A DNA stretch of 59,084 bases from Syncephalis plumigaleata (GCA_025201365.1 JAIXMF010000042.1:1-59084); one strand, 5' to 3'. Shown: positions 21,993-34,565, counted from the first letter of the stretch. Made by a program: numbers and translations. The notes: a model not told the origin generated them from the letters alone.

Positions 21993-24900
21993 TTAACAAC
22001 GATCTACGGCTGCAGGCAATGGTACACGATCACCACTGGGTGAAGGTGCCAATGCTGTAACTGTAGTGTTTGATGTTGCTGATGTAGTAGTTGCTGCTGC
22101 TGCTGCTGCTGCTGTGCTAGTTGCATTTGTCGTCGCATTAGTTGCTATTGTCGAATTGGCAGTCATACTCATGGGCACCGATGAACTTGACATGTTATTA
22201 TGACTGTGTGGAGGTGGCGGTGGGGATGATGGCGATTTTAGGCCACTTGTCATGGCCAAGGATGATGATGTAGCTGCCGTATGATTAGCAAGTCCTAGAT
22301 CAATGGGTGCACGCGCCGCATTGCCTCCGTTATAGTTGCTATTCGGTGCGATACGTCGACGACTAGGATCACGACGTGCTTTTACCACTGTCTCGCATTT
22401 CTTTAGAATATCCTTGCTCGACAAACTTGTATTATTAGTGTCGACGAAATCTTCGTAAAGAATGTCGGCCACTTCCTCTGGTACCTATAATAATAATAAT
22501 AATAAGATTAGCCATCAATATACTCATTGCTAATACTACAAAGTCGATCATATTATCGTAGCAATAGAAAAAAGAAATGTATAGAAATGCACACGTACCG
22601 TAGCGAATTCTTCCAAGTCATGCAGTAGACTATGTATCGCCTCGTTGGCCAAGAACGAATCGTCCTTTGATGGATCCTTTGATTTTGAGTATAGAATACT
22701 TGGTGTAATCACGGTGGCCATATTACTTAGGTCCATCTTGTTACCGGTCATCTCATCGATATAAGCATGCGATGAGATCCAGTTAAAGAACGTGAATAGA
22801 ACCTCCATTAATTCGCGGTTCTCCTCGGGTAGAAGACAGCAAGCGTAGTGTAGTACTTTTTTACGTGTCTCCGCATCATCAATACCTATTATGCAAATGT
22901 ATTATTATCATCATTTTTGCTATGGTTAGATAGTAAATGATCACTTACGTTGTGATGTGGTAAACATGCGATGTAACTTGAACGTAAGCAATGGTTCCGG
23001 TAGATCTCGAAGGAAACGTTTGAGTAAAGCTGCTAGTTGAACCGGATTCTCCTCGCTCAATTTAACCGAATTCGGATTACGATTCATGGCCTCGATTTGT
23101 TCGCTCATTCGACGGATGTTACCGTTTTTACGGAATATACCCTCGACCGTAACATCTATTTCATAATATAATATAATAGTCGTATTCATTATCGTTAGAT
23201 AATCCAAATGTATCACGCTATCCTAGCAAGCAAGCAAGCAAGTAAGCAAGCAATGCTACTTACCCATATGTCGCATGGCTGTAATGCATCGATCGACAAA
23301 CTCTGGTATACGCACGATACCTGGACTAACGCCGAGAGTGGAGTCAACACCGCCCTTCTCGACTAGCAACTCGAGTGGTACACAGAATGTGCCCTCTAAT
23401 CAATTGATTATCATATAAGAATGTGATTAATAATACTGCTCGATCATATGCATATATATATATGTGTGTGTGTGTATGTACCTTTAGCCGCCTTCTTGCC
23501 CTGTTTCAACGATGTCTTGAATCGTGACCAGAATGTGTTCTTTTGCGGATCGACCAGTTCAAGTAGTTCGTCCATGGTAAAGTAATCTTGTACTAGCGGT
23601 GCCATAAGCATCACCGCAATATGACGTACGATGAAGGCGTGTAGCGCCGATAATTCCGACAAATACTGACGTGCTCCATGGCGTCGACCATCGTAAGCGT
23701 GTCCACCAGCGGTGTTTGGATCGTCGACACTCGACAATTGCGCGTTCTTAATCGAGGCGGAATCCTCGCGACGTGCCACTTTAGCACCCGTGCCCACATC
23801 GACGAGCGTGTGATGAGCCGGTTCATCCTGATGTCGAACAAGCGTTTGACGTCGTGCCAAGTAGGTCGAGTTACTAAGTCGTTTGTCGAGTTGCGGTGCT
23901 CGTTGCAGTGCCGCAAAGGCTTCGCCACTCGCATCGCCCACTGTCGGTGTCGCTGCACTGATGCTTTTGGCGTGATCACGCTCGGGTGTCGTGGCGAGTT
24001 TGGCGCCCTTCATCTTTAGCAAGCCTGTAAGTCGTTGTTGCGCCACACGAAGTAGGAAGGTGTACTGCTCGAGCTGCGTGATACGACGGAATCCATCGAC
24101 CACCTCGACGTTGGCTGTCGTCGCACACGGCACGCACATCAGCTTGTGTTCGTCGGGCTGGAAGCGAGCCATACTCAAATCGTCGCTTAATGTACGATTG
24201 CATAGGGAGCAGCGTAGACACGCGAGATGCCAGCGAGAATTGCCGTGACGTATACACGGCTCCTCGAGTGTGATATGACAGGAACGACACTGGTCCGAAG
24301 TGAGATTAAGATCGAGATCCACGGTCGCTACATGCGAGTGACCGGCCAATTCTGTGATTTTGTTAAGGAAATCAAAAACCGCCATTGTACTGCCATATTG
24401 GTGTTCCTATTAGTGGAATTGAACGAGGAAAGAGAAGAGAAGAAAAGAAGACAAGCGTCGTCGGTAAGCAATGCAGTCTAACTAAGCTTGAACTATCGAC
24501 GAAACGTCATTTATAAAAATAATTACCAGACGTAATGCACCGGTCAATGCAACTCGAATCAGGTTTTTAAGGAAATGTGCCAAGCGCGTTACCAATTGTA
24601 GTAAGTCTTGTGTAACGCCAACCATTTGCACGCCCACTTCTTGCGTATGCGATAGAATAGTAAAGAAGCTGATGATTTTTCGACATAGTAGTTTTGGTTC
24701 CTTCGTATGTACTAGGCCTAAATGAGTAAAGTAATCGGTTATTATTATTCATACGTATATATATATACACACTAAAATATCATATTGTTATCTCATAATA
24801 GCACTTTACCTGTGTTATCATTGTGTTCCGCCATTTTCTCCTCCAACGAGTCAATACTGGCAAATAGAACTTCGACGTGAAGTATAAAGGTACCAGCCAT

Positions 24901-26184
24901 ACGGACACCATCGAGGTATGCTCCGTTAGAGACGTATAGAAGCATGTCTGAGATACATGCTGCCGATGACTCTTCAAAGGCAGATAACGCCGTCCATATC
25001 TGGTATACCTTTTCCTCCATCTGTTCCTGTTCATACTTTAGTCGTTTCGTTGTCTGAGGATGCATATCATCAGCTACATGCACACACACATATATATAGA
25101 CATTATTATTAGTTAGAACAGACTATTCAAGCAAAGCTGATTAAATAAATTACCGGATAATTCAATGTCTTCTTCGGCTTTCAACGTGTTCGCTAATCGA
25201 ACATTCCAAAACTAAAGAAAAAAACAAAGAAAACGAGATTGCCGTCAGTCATGTCACATTGTATACAACTAGCAATATTATATGTGCATTCCTCCTATTT
25301 GTATTACACGCTTACCTTATTGATCATATAGCACTCGGGATGCCAGTGTTCATCCGTGTCCGCCTTGCTAATCTCGACAAACTGTTTCATAATGGCATAC
25401 CGACAACCGGCGCATTTACCGGCAAACCGAATAGAATAATGATAATGACAATAAACTTTCCCGTTGTGTTCGTAGTAGGAATCCTGTGGTCCGAACACTG
25501 TGTTACAAGCCGAGCACGAGAAATGATCCATGTGGAATTTACGTCCCAGTGCCGTGATGTACGAGCCTCGTAGCGGATCTTTACAATGGTCGCAAATTAG
25601 GTTAAGTCGACGGAAGTAGTCGCGTTCGCATGTTGGATGCTGGTTATTATCGGCATCCGTCGTTGGAAAGAATTTGTTAGCGACAATCTCATTACAATCC
25701 TAATACGTCATGTTTATAAATAGTTAGCTAATCGCCTATAATTAACCGGCCAGCGAACCGGTCAAATCAAGTAACTGGAGCATCGTTGCTGTTAACCTAC
25801 AATACATCGGAAACAATCCATATGATAGTCGCCACCTAGTGCTCGTACAAGTGGCTCGTCCGCGATAAGTTGCTTACAACGACGACATGTGGAGGATTGC
25901 GCATCGCTCTTCAGCTCATGGATCTCCTCGGCCGATAATTCCGTAGGATCGGACTTGGGATTTCCACTACCGCTTCGCTTATTCATTGGAGTACTAATTG
26001 TACCTATTTGTGCTTGTATCGGTGAACCAGGTTGCGATCCAGCAGTCTGACCAATCTCCAGTTCATGTGTCTGTACGGAAATAGGTCGACCAGCCGGAAT
26101 GGTATGAGCGCCATTCGTTTCGGTGGCTATACAAGGACCACTCGCCGACTTGTTGCCTAAAGCAACGGTGGTATCGGTTGGCAT
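21993..26184 (-). CDS. LRG1: LIM-domain RhoGAP (LRG1/RGA-like)
   Basis: Ten exons: 26184-25801, 25699-25316, 25211-25154, 25073-24810, 24717-24527, 24406-23482, 23395-23264, 23155-22949, 22885-22599 and 22484-21993, giving 1107 aa. LIM zinc fingers start at about Cys100 (CRRC), Cys164 (CDHC), Cys224 (CAGC) and Cys467 (CRSC). The RhoGAP domain follows; the arginine finger is in VEGIFRKNGNIRRM (about Arg788), with KRFLRDLPEPLLT downstream. It would switch off Rho1 GTPase in wall synthesis and polarity. The tail is Ala/Thr/Ser low complexity. The start is uncertain: the same exon stays open for 13 codons upstream without an ATG, and a GTAAGT donor near 26380 suggests a 5' UTR exon. Confidence 0.9.
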
Positions 26185-27557
26185 AACGATGCTATTAAAA
26201 GTAACCGTACCGCGAAAGGTCAACTATAGTAATAATAATAATAATAATAACACTAGCAATTATATTGGCACAAAGAAATAGTGGCTATCATAGTTATTAT
26301 TCAGTTCAAATCATAAGATACACACACATATATATATGTATATATACATATATGTACTAGTTAGATAACGTAAAACTTACCTGCTTCTATAGTATTCCCC
26401 AGCGATACAATAATTATTTGGTTGCTCTAGAATAATGGTGGCTTGACCTGGCGTGCTACACCAATATTTCCAATGGGTTAGAGTTATCGGGATTCTCAAG
26501 GTCTACCGTATACAATTTTGTTAGTATGTCACCACTTTTGTGTGTATGTGTGCGTGTATATGCGTGCTAGATACTAGGCAGACCAGTGACGGTATGGAAG
26601 AGCATTTTGCACGTCGGCCTTGGCAGCCATGAGGATTATCATGGCTCATCTAGCCACCCACATGTAGTTCATACAAGCGGTGTAGCATGACCGTAGAGAC
26701 TACAGATTCATTCACTATTGGTAGACGAAACTCTTCGCAATATCGTCCCTAGTCTACTGGCGTAATACTACTGCTACTAGTACTGCTGCTACTACTGCTA
26801 CTTACCCAAGACTAGCACTGAACGGAAATTCCCCGCCACCACCGCAATAATAACAAATAATAACACGGACAATAGTCAGATAGATGTGTTTGGATGCTAC
26901 CAACGACAGAAGGTATCAGATGAAACGACAGGCAGATTGAAATAGTAAACGAGACCGTAGCAAAGAGCAGACGAATGTGAAAAGTTGTAGCAATGGCAAG
27001 ATGATGAAAGGTTAAGCGTGCGAAGAAAGAAAGCGTGAACGAGTGAGTGTGTACTTGAGTGTGCGTGTGGATGTGTGTGTGTGTGCTTGTGTGTGTGCTC
27101 GTGTGTGTGCTCGTGTGTGGACAGTAACAGAATGCGGGCATGGAGCGGACCTGCGCTTATTATTCTGTAGTGTATGGAACACAATGAAGGTTCAAAGTCC
27201 TTCTTTCTACTAGGATATCATTTAATTTGGCTATACATATCAATGACTAATGTAACATTCTTGTATTTACAACAATTGATTTCTTTGTCATGTTATGCGG
27301 CAATAATAAATAGATAGAATAATATGTGTATATGTTTATTGCCTTATCATAAAACATACAATAATACAGTTATAGGAAGTTTATGATTAGACAATCTATG
27401 CTAATAACAAGCGATCATGCTACATATGCTGTCAGTACTCCTAGTCTCTCTCTCTCTCTCTCTTTCTCTCGCTTTACATGACTATTCCGTTGTAACCTAT
27501 ACCTCTAGTAATTATTTGAATAAGAATAACATTAAGCATTATGGTCAGTGGTATTGC
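26185..27557. other. LRG1 upstream region, no gene seen
   Basis: Probably contains the LRG1 5' UTR exon(s) and promoter. Simple repeats: TA/TATG run at 26325-26352, GT-rich run at 27050-27118, CT run at 27448-27472. Short open frames on the minus strand follow the GT repeat and look accidental. Confidence 0.5.
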
Positions 27558-28639
27558 TTAGCAAGTATTGCCACGACTGGTTTTTCTTGTCCTTGTCACG
27601 CTTTGATATCGTGATTGTGTGGTAGATGCAGCTAGTTTGGATTGTGTTCTAGGTATTTTCGTCGTTGTCGTTGTAGCAGTAGTAGTTGAATTTCTGCTGT
27701 TTGCTGCTGCTGATACACCACCACGACCACGACCTCTTGTTCCACGACCTCTACCACGACCCTTAGTCGTTGTACTAGTGAGTTCATCATCCCCGTGAGT
27801 GACTTGTGTTGCTGCCGCTTGTTTAGCTGCTGCCTGAGCTAAAGCCGCTGTATATGTATACAAATACTATAAGACAATGTCCTATCTAATAGTCACTGTA
27901 TTATTATTCATTCAATTACCTTGTACTCGCTCCTCCTCTTCCAACGCGAGACGACGTTGTTCCTCCTCCCTGTGAGCTAACATTGCATCCTATCATGACA
28001 TTGAAAGTCTCATTGTTATATAAAACAGCAAAGTATAACCATCATTCACTAGCTTATCCTACCGTCGATGCACCTTGCCATTGTTCGTTTTGTAACAGTG
28101 CTTTCGTGTGTTCCGCTTGCGATAAAAGATGTATCCATGTATCAAGTAGACGATCTGTTCGAATGGTAGTCTCCGTAAATTGCTAATATTTCCAACACAT
28201 CGTTACTCATAGTTCTCGCGTCTATCTCCCTACAACTTACAAGCATGTTTTGTTGCGTTCTCTTGAAGTTGTCCGTTATCTTTTCAATGGAGGCACTCAT
28301 ACTACGAATCGACTCGGATTCCTTGGTTAATAGTTGTCGCTCACGTTCCAACCGACCTTCCTCTGCTAATTCACTGTTCAACGGTGTCTCCTTGGAGATA
28401 TGACTATCGTCATTCAGGTCTTCATTAAACGAGATCGACGTCGACGACAAGTCTGATTCATACGGAGGCGCGTCCAGATTGAGAAGCTCATTGTCGTCTA
28501 TCCCTTCTAGAGCCTCACTGACCGAGCGTTTCTTCCTAGTCGACGCGAGTGACAAAGACGCGTTTGATTCTGGACCCCTTTCCGAATCTTCCATACTTTG
28601 ATCATTTAGATCATCAAGTGGCCGTTTACCGTCAGCCAT
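27558..28639 (-). CDS. DUO1: DASH/Dam1 complex subunit DUO1
   Basis: Four exons: 28639-28241, 28182-28063, 27989-27920 and 27847-27558, giving 292 aa. The DASH complex rings kinetochore microtubules and is fungus-specific. The conserved core runs from ERQLLTKESESIRSM (about residue 95) to TDRLLDTWIHLLSQAEHTK (about 142-160), the DUO1 signature. The N-terminus is acidic and Ser-rich; the C-terminus after an Ala/Gln helix is an RGG-like tail (GRGRGRGTRGRGRGG) and Thr-rich, a feature I do not know from yeast DUO1. Divergent from the CBP6-like gene, 288 bp apart. Confidence 0.85.
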
Positions 28640-28927
28640 ATCGTATATGTATAGACACGCGTAGTAGTCAATACAGTAGAGAGTAGACACGGCAACACTA
28701 TGCAGTACAGTGATGGATAAGGGAAGTGAGTGAGTGTGCGTGTGTGTGATTGGAAAGGAATGTAAACAAAAAGCGTTAAAAACACCACCAGCATTTCTCG
28801 TTTATTAACTTCTTTTTTTTCTGATTCCATATTAGCGACATACCGTTTGCTATTCCTGCTTCTATACACACTAGCAGGATCGTGATTGTTCCTTACAGAC
28901 ACGAATAGGATCACTGGTTATAGTATA

Positions 28928-29355
28928 ATGAATAGTAACGTGTCCACACGTAGTTTATACCGTCGTCTTTTGAGATTGGCCTATCGCTGGCCAGATGATC
29001 CTTTACGACCTAATGCCAACTTTTCCGTAGCACTCCAGCAAGCTATTCGTAGTCAGTTTGATGCGTCGTCTACGAGTGACAAGAAGGTCTGGAGCAATCA
29101 CGAGATAAGTGAACATATCAAGGCATTGGAACAGCTGCTTAACAATCAATACAAGACAGAGGTACGTTATTGATGGCGCGCGTGTATAGTAACGTAACAT
29201 GATATCGGTATAACTTGTAGAATCCACTCTCGGAACGTATGCTAAGTCCGGCGGGTAATCCTCACTATTATACCAAGTTGATGCGAGAATTAGACCGTGT
29301 TCAAGCGAATCCCAACGTACGCCCTAGTCTATGGAATCGTTTATTCAGTGGATAG
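28928..29355 (+). CDS. Mitochondrial complex III assembly factor, UQCC2/CBP6-like
   Basis: Two exons, 28928-29161 and 29221-29355, giving 122 aa. The N-terminus SLYRRLLRLAYRWPDDPLRP matches the Arg-Trp-Pro...Asp-Pro-Leu-Arg-Pro pattern of fungal CBP6/UQCC2 proteins, and NPLSERMLSPAGNPHYY fits their C-terminal half. CBP6/UQCC2 helps translate and stabilise cytochrome b. The LYR-type start could also indicate another LYR protein, which is the main alternative. Confidence 0.6.
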
Positions 29356-29619
29356 TCAAGTTTATTTGCTTATACGATCATATTGAAACTACTCTTTATC
29401 ACTAGATGATGATGATGATGATGATGTCTACTCATTGATATGTCTTGTTAGTTGTCGTATTCTTATAAAATAAATATATTGCTATTAATAAAGAAAATAC
29501 ACCACTTGATCCATAATAATGATCATTACGAGGATTGCATTACTCGATTATGATTATATAGACCAGTAAGGTTGTATTGACATTTATTTATTAAGAACAT
29601 AATAGACGCCATTGAGCTA

Positions 29620-30082
29620 TCACGCTTCGTCATCGGGTCGTTCAATTCGTTTCACCTCCCATGTACTGTCCTCGTCATCCTCGTGCATTAAACGCTAGTT
29701 GTTAGTGTGAACAGATGAATATCCATGAGTAACTTGAATGATCATCGTATTCTATCGCTTTACTTACCCAGTACTCCTCTTGTAGTGATAGGGAACGTTT
29801 ATTCGACTCTAGACGTAGTTCGGTCTCTTTGTTTACCTTGGTCACTTTCTGTTTCTGCAGGTCATATCGTGTTTGTGTCAACTCAGTGAGCAGGAACGAG
29901 CCGGCTACCATAAGTGCGCAGAACGGGAATCCGAACAGTAAAATAGGATGACGTCGTGCCAATTGATTAAGCCGAGTTTTCGGACGAGACGCGGTCCGAC
30001 CTGTCGACCAACTGCTATACGTGCACCGTCGTGTATGTCCTCTAGATAGACGTGTCAATAGAATAGACGAGCGAGGTAACAT
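29620..30082 (-). CDS. COX16: Cytochrome c oxidase assembly protein COX16
   Basis: Two exons, 30082-29768 and 29694-29620, giving 129 aa. An Arg-rich N-terminal presequence (about 40 residues) targets mitochondria. HPILLFGFPFCALMVAGSFL is the single membrane segment, followed by TQTRYDLQKQKVTKV and the SLQEEYW motif typical of COX16. It acts in assembly of the complex IV copper site. The end WEVKRIERPDDEA also matches the family. Confidence 0.9.
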
Positions 30083-30198
30083 GATATTAAAGAAACAAGA
30101 ATGAATGGAAAAAAGCCTAATGTTGTGTACACAAGTATGTGGATGTGTGGTTGCTTAATCCTGCTATTGTATTCCTTCCTTTTCTTCTTTTCGCAACA
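30083..30198. promoter_or_regulatory. Divergent promoter between COX16 and CWC15
   Basis: 116 bp separate the two start codons. A TTCTTTTCGC tract lies near the CWC15 start. Confidence 0.5.
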
Positions 30199-31098
30199 AT
30201 GACCACTGCTCATCGTCCTACATTCGATCCTGCTCGTGGCAAGGATAATAAGGCACCGACCTTAAGTGTTAGTGCTCAGGCACTACCAGCACACACTAAG
30301 CTAAAGTATCGGTAAGTAACAGGGAGCCTTGCTATATACATAGTCATCTAAAATTATCTAGAGCTTTGGATGCGTTCGTCAATGAGAAATCTATTCTACG
30401 AGAGGAACTATTGCGTGCTGAGCGTAAACACTATGGAAAATCGCTTGACGACGAAGATATCGACGAGGAGATCTCTAACAAATATATACAAGATGCTCAA
30501 GCCATCACCAGTAATACTATTGCAGCACTGAGCGATGAACAACGACAGAAAATGATGGAGCAAGCACGTAAATTAGATGCTGACGATGATGAGGATGATG
30601 AAGATAAAGAGGACAAAGATAGTGACGAGGATAGTAGTAAAGAGGATGAGAGTAGCGATGATTCAAGTGAGGATGACGATGACGACGATGACGATGATGA
30701 TGATGCCGAGGAATTACTACGAGAATTGGAGAAGATTAAACGGGAACGAGCCGAGGAGAAGGCACGACAAGAGGCAGAAGCAGCGGAAGAGGAGGAGAGA
30801 CAACGAGGAGAACAAGTGTTAACGGGTAATCCACTGCTTAGTCTTGGTAAACAGCATGATTTTACCGTAAAACGTCGGTAAGTGTCTCGCGTATATCGCA
30901 TTATTATCATTTGTTATACGTTATTTGTATGTATTCATGTATTTATGTATTTATGTATTTGCGTATATTAGCTGGGATGACGATGTCGTATTTAAGAATC
31001 AAGCCAAAGGTGTGGACGATAAACCGAAGAAACGATTTGTTAACGATCTAATTCGATCCGATTTCCATCGTAAATTTATGGATAAATACGTGAAATAA
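30199..31098 (+). CDS. CWC15: Spliceosome component CWC15/Cwf15
   Basis: Three exons: 30199-30311, 30362-30877 and 30972-31098, giving 251 aa. The N-terminus [15 protein letters not shown] and the C-terminus [20 protein letters not shown]...[20 protein letters not shown] are diagnostic. It is a Prp19-complex-associated protein in active spliceosomes. The middle is an acidic run (about 75-118, long Asp stretch) followed by a charged coiled coil. Confidence 0.95.
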
Positions 31099-31302
31099 TG
31101 CATACATATACATACGTGTATGTATGTGTGTGTGTGTGTCTACGTATTGTTCTCTACTTATATTGCTTTGTTTTCATCAATACATTACGCTGCTGCCGCT
31201 TCTTTTTAAATAACATAAAATAAAGATATATTCACATATTATTAATTATAAGCATACATTTGAATGAATGGTCGCCTATAATGATGGCCGTGTCATGTGG
31301 GG

Positions 31303-32296
31303 TTAATTGCGTAATGCTTGCAAACGAGCTTGCATCGCTTCAAGTTCTGGTTCACTTTCTTCTGCCGCATCAATTGGCTCCACAGTAATCGTCTCAGATG
31401 GGACCTGCGTATATACACGTCAGTCAATGATGACAAGTATACACGCTATCGTATAATAATTAGTGATTACAATTACACTTACCTCAAGTGGTGGAGGCAC
31501 AGCACTGGCTTCGCCCAATTTGCCTAGAATACCAAGTACAAATAGTTAGCATCGAGTAGGTCAGCGTAGGATAAATAGAGAAAAAGACCACTATACCATC
31601 GGTAACTTCGAATAGCACTTTTTCCACTTCTTCATCGGCTTCATCCTCCAACTCGTCGTCATCTATCATGTCCATGGTGTCCTCCATCATCTCCCCGATA
31701 ACGCCCGCTTTCATCATCTCCATCGACATGGCCTGCATTTGTGCCGAGAGTTCCGGTACACGTACCAATCGATTGACCGCCTTCATTACTTCAGTGCTTT
31801 GCTTGAGCGTACCCGACATTTTTAGCATAGCTATTTACATACATAACTACATGTAAACTAATAGTCTAGCAACCGTATATGATTCAACTTACCTAGCTGA
31901 TGTTGCAGTTGCATATTGATCGAATTTAAATGTGCCTTATTCGTGTGAAGTCGTGTCTTTTGGTGTCGCGACCGTACCAATTCCTTGGCCAGCATTCGAC
32001 AACTAGTTGTATCCTTCCTTCCGGCTGCTTGTTTTATCGTTCGCTTCACCTTGAGCTCTTCCGCTTCAATACTACGTATTTGACGCTCTAACTGTCGTTC
32101 TTGACCACGAATGTGTTGTCGCCATTCTCTCACCTTGATTGAGATTTAGTTAATATACAAAAGTGATGTAGAGCCTTATGGTTGCCGCTACTACTACTAC
32201 TACTAGCAATATCATGACTCGTAATCTCCAACAAAAACCACCTACCTGTTCTTCAGGTTTTTTAGTACGGAATATAAAACGCGATACAGCTTCCAT
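31303..32296 (-). CDS. VPS24: ESCRT-III subunit VPS24/CHMP3
   Basis: Five exons: 32296-32246, 32133-31893, 31830-31597, 31523-31483 and 31404-31303, giving 222 aa, the usual size. A basic N-terminal helical region (REWRQHIRGQERQLERQIRS) precedes an acidic C-terminal half (DTMDMIDDDELEDEADEEV). MKAVNRLVRVPELSAQMQ and EVEKVLFEVTDGK match CHMP3. The last helix (EPELEAMQARLQALRN) is a MIM1 motif for Vps4. It acts in endosomal membrane scission. The ATG 51 codon-bases downstream in the same frame is used because it gives the usual CHMP3 N-terminus. Confidence 0.93.
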
Positions 32297-32520
32297 ACTT
32301 AAGCGATAAATAGAATAAAAGGAATAAAAGGAATGAAAATGAGCCAATCTGATGTAGTCACAAGTCGATGAAGAAGGGTTAAAGGTAAAGATTGTAGGTA
32401 TCGCTATTTTTTAATTGTCTAAATAATAATAACAATGATGATTGATGAATTTGTATTTACATTATAGTATACGTGTCTAAACATCTAAATGATCATTTTA
32501 AGATATAGAATGTAGTGACT

Positions 32521-33060
32521 TACAGGCTTTTTCCATCCAATTTGCGCAGTTAGCCATTTGTTGTTACGAATAAATAATAGTTATAATAACACTTACGTAT
32601 TTAGATGTGGTCGCGATAACGCCACGGTTAATTTGATTTTTGTTGTTTGGACCCCCGTTGATCTTGTCCTCCTTTTCTTGAACGTTTAGAAGGAACAGCA
32701 CCTCGTTGAAATTGTGTTGGAATACGACCATCAGCACGATGACTGCGGATAATCTGAATAAAATTCAGACATGCAGCCATATCCCGATTCCATAAACGAT
32801 AATCAATAGCTACTTGTAAGTACATGACATGGCAATATCCAACTATACTAGTACACTTGTATCATCTACCTTATAGAATTGATGATGATAGTTATCGCTA
32901 TCAGTAAATGATTCATTACTGAATACTGAATTGTTATTATTATGCTGTGTTAATTGGCATATCTATGATGATAATGGTGTTAACAATTGTGTTAATCTAT
33001 TTATTAATGAACTGCAAACGTTAAAGGATAAATGCGCAAATTGGATGGAAAAACACTGTA
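32521..33060. mobile_element. Nonautonomous TIR element, 540 bp, with TnpB-like fragment
   Basis: Left end TACAGGCTTTTTCCATCC, right end (inward) TACAGTGTTTTTCCATCC, both continuing AATTTGCGCA: an inverted repeat of about 28 bp. Positions next to each end match the 34321 and 46564 elements. It keeps a 65-codon C-terminal TnpB/Fanzor-like fragment on the minus strand and a TAG/TAA-rich simple repeat lies just outside its right end. Confidence 0.8.
32628..32825 (-). pseudogene. TnpB/Fanzor-like C-terminal fragment
   Basis: 65 codons: DYRLWNRDMAACLNFIQII, then GRIPTQFQRG and a Lys/Arg/Gln-rich tail. Homologous to the C-terminus of the remnant at 14457-14804 and to the last catalytic-Asp motif (NRD) of TnpB/Fanzor RuvC domains. 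The rest of the gene is absent. Confidence 0.55.
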
Positions 33061-33135
33061 TCATACGTAGTAATAGTAGTAATAGTAGTAGTAATAGTAG
33101 TAATAGTAGAAGATGACGGCGTCTTTCTTTTCCTC

Positions 33136-34083
33136 TTATACTTGATCGCTTTCAAACTTTTTGTACGGAGCACTATGCGATGACATGAAATTGGTCTTAT
33201 GCGATCCCGAGTCTGCCAGTTGCCTTGATTTAATGCCTAAACCATAAGCTATTGTCTGACCAATAATAACGAAATCCATAGTCAATTGGAATAATCCACA
33301 TAGTAGGAATTGTAATGGCGCTTCCGTCATGTAGTAATAACCTGTTTTGAATAGGTCACCGCCCAACCAACTTAAAAGTACCACCGGACTAATAGATATA
33401 GATATATAGGCGATATATAGATGATATATCGATGAGCATACTATTGCAACTGTAGAGTAATACTCACCTGAAACCTTCCACGGATTTACGACGATAATTG
33501 GTAAGTACTTGCGGTACAGGTAGCATGGCCTCTGTACCAACTGCCAAATAGCCGATAATATCGATATACCATTCCTTAGGTCCTAGCAGCAATTGTAGTA
33601 CACCCAGGGCGACTGCAATCTGAGCCAAAAAGCTCATATAATCAGAGAACTGCGGCCAGCGCCAAATACTACGTTCATGCATCCAGGAACCGTTTGGCTC
33701 GTCAAGTGCCCGACAACGAATGCAAAGATGGAGTAGTACAATTTGAGCACCTATCATGAGTAAGCTTTGCCATAATAGCGTATCGTCAAAGCGACGTCCA
33801 AACCTATAAAGTATCGAGGGATTAGTATATCATAGCTGTGTCAATAAGTGTTCAATAATACCAGAAGAATATACGTAATAAGCTGTAATTATGAAATAAA
33901 AGGTTAACATCTTGTGAGCGCACTAGACAATTGCTCTGTAACTCACTTGCCAACCAGTAGTAGACCGCAAATAGCGGTAGAGAAACCACGACTGGATCCT
34001 GTACGTCGCATAGTAGTGTATTGGTCGATATAGGCCGCTGGTGGGCCAAATATCATGGCTAATTGAAGTGCAGCACCAATCAT
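33136..34083 (-). CDS. PQ-loop membrane protein (SLC66A2/ANY1-like)
   Basis: Four exons: 34083-33947, 33882-33862 (21 nt), 33803-33468 and 33388-33136, giving 248 aa. Two PQ-loop repeats are visible: GPPAAYIDQYTTMRRTGSSRGFS near the N-terminus and PVPQVLTNYRRKSVEGFSP near residue 155. LRIFFWFGRRFDDTLLWQS links them and matches SLC66A2 (PQLC1) and yeast ANY1. Seven membrane segments are expected. ANY1 influences phospholipid asymmetry in Golgi and endosomes. The 21-nt exon was placed because it restores LLRIFFW in frame. An upstream in-frame ATG at 34155 is possible but gives an atypical N-terminus. Confidence 0.82.
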
Positions 34084-34320
34084 AGCGAATACGTAGTAGT
34101 AGTAGAAGTAGAAATATTGAGGAATGAAAAGAGTGTTAAAGAATCGTGTATACACGAAGGCGTTTCGTTGTCAACGATGTGATCACACACACACACACGC
34201 ATATATCTATCCAGTTTGAAAATGATATCACCGTCATCATCATTATCATCATTATCTGATATTTGATATTTGAAATAAAAATACTTTATTCAATCTTTAT
34301 CCTATCATTTAATCATCTAG

Positions 34321-34562
34321 TACAGACCATTTCCATCCAATTTGTGCAGTTAGCCTTCTGTTTTTACGAATAAATAATAGTTATCACTAATTGTAATATA
34401 TGATATAGCGATCATTAATATCTCCCTCAACTGCTAGTGCCATGACAACTACTCAATAACAATATCAATGCGATGATGGTGTTTACAATTGTGTTAATCT
34501 ATTTATTAATGGACTGCAAACATTAAAGGATAAATGCGCAAATTGGATGGAAAAACACTGTA
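34321..34562. mobile_element. MITE-like TIR element, 242 bp
   Basis: Left end TACAGACCATTTCCATCCA, right end ...AATTGGATGG then AAAAACACTGTA. The interior resembles both the 46564 element and 16555-16704. No coding capacity. It ends 3 bp from the stop codon of the sphingosine-phosphate lyase gene. Confidence 0.8.
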
Positions 34563-34565
34563 GGA

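Noticed and set aside
30577-30822. Met/Arg/Lys-rich frame within CWC15
   Set aside because: Shadow of the poly-Asp coding run in another frame.
32931-33116. Open frame MLLLCCVNWHIYDD... and its counterpart at 46662-46853
   Set aside because: It lies in the ends of the TIR elements and runs into the terminal repeat; it is explained by shared transposon sequence rather than a gene.
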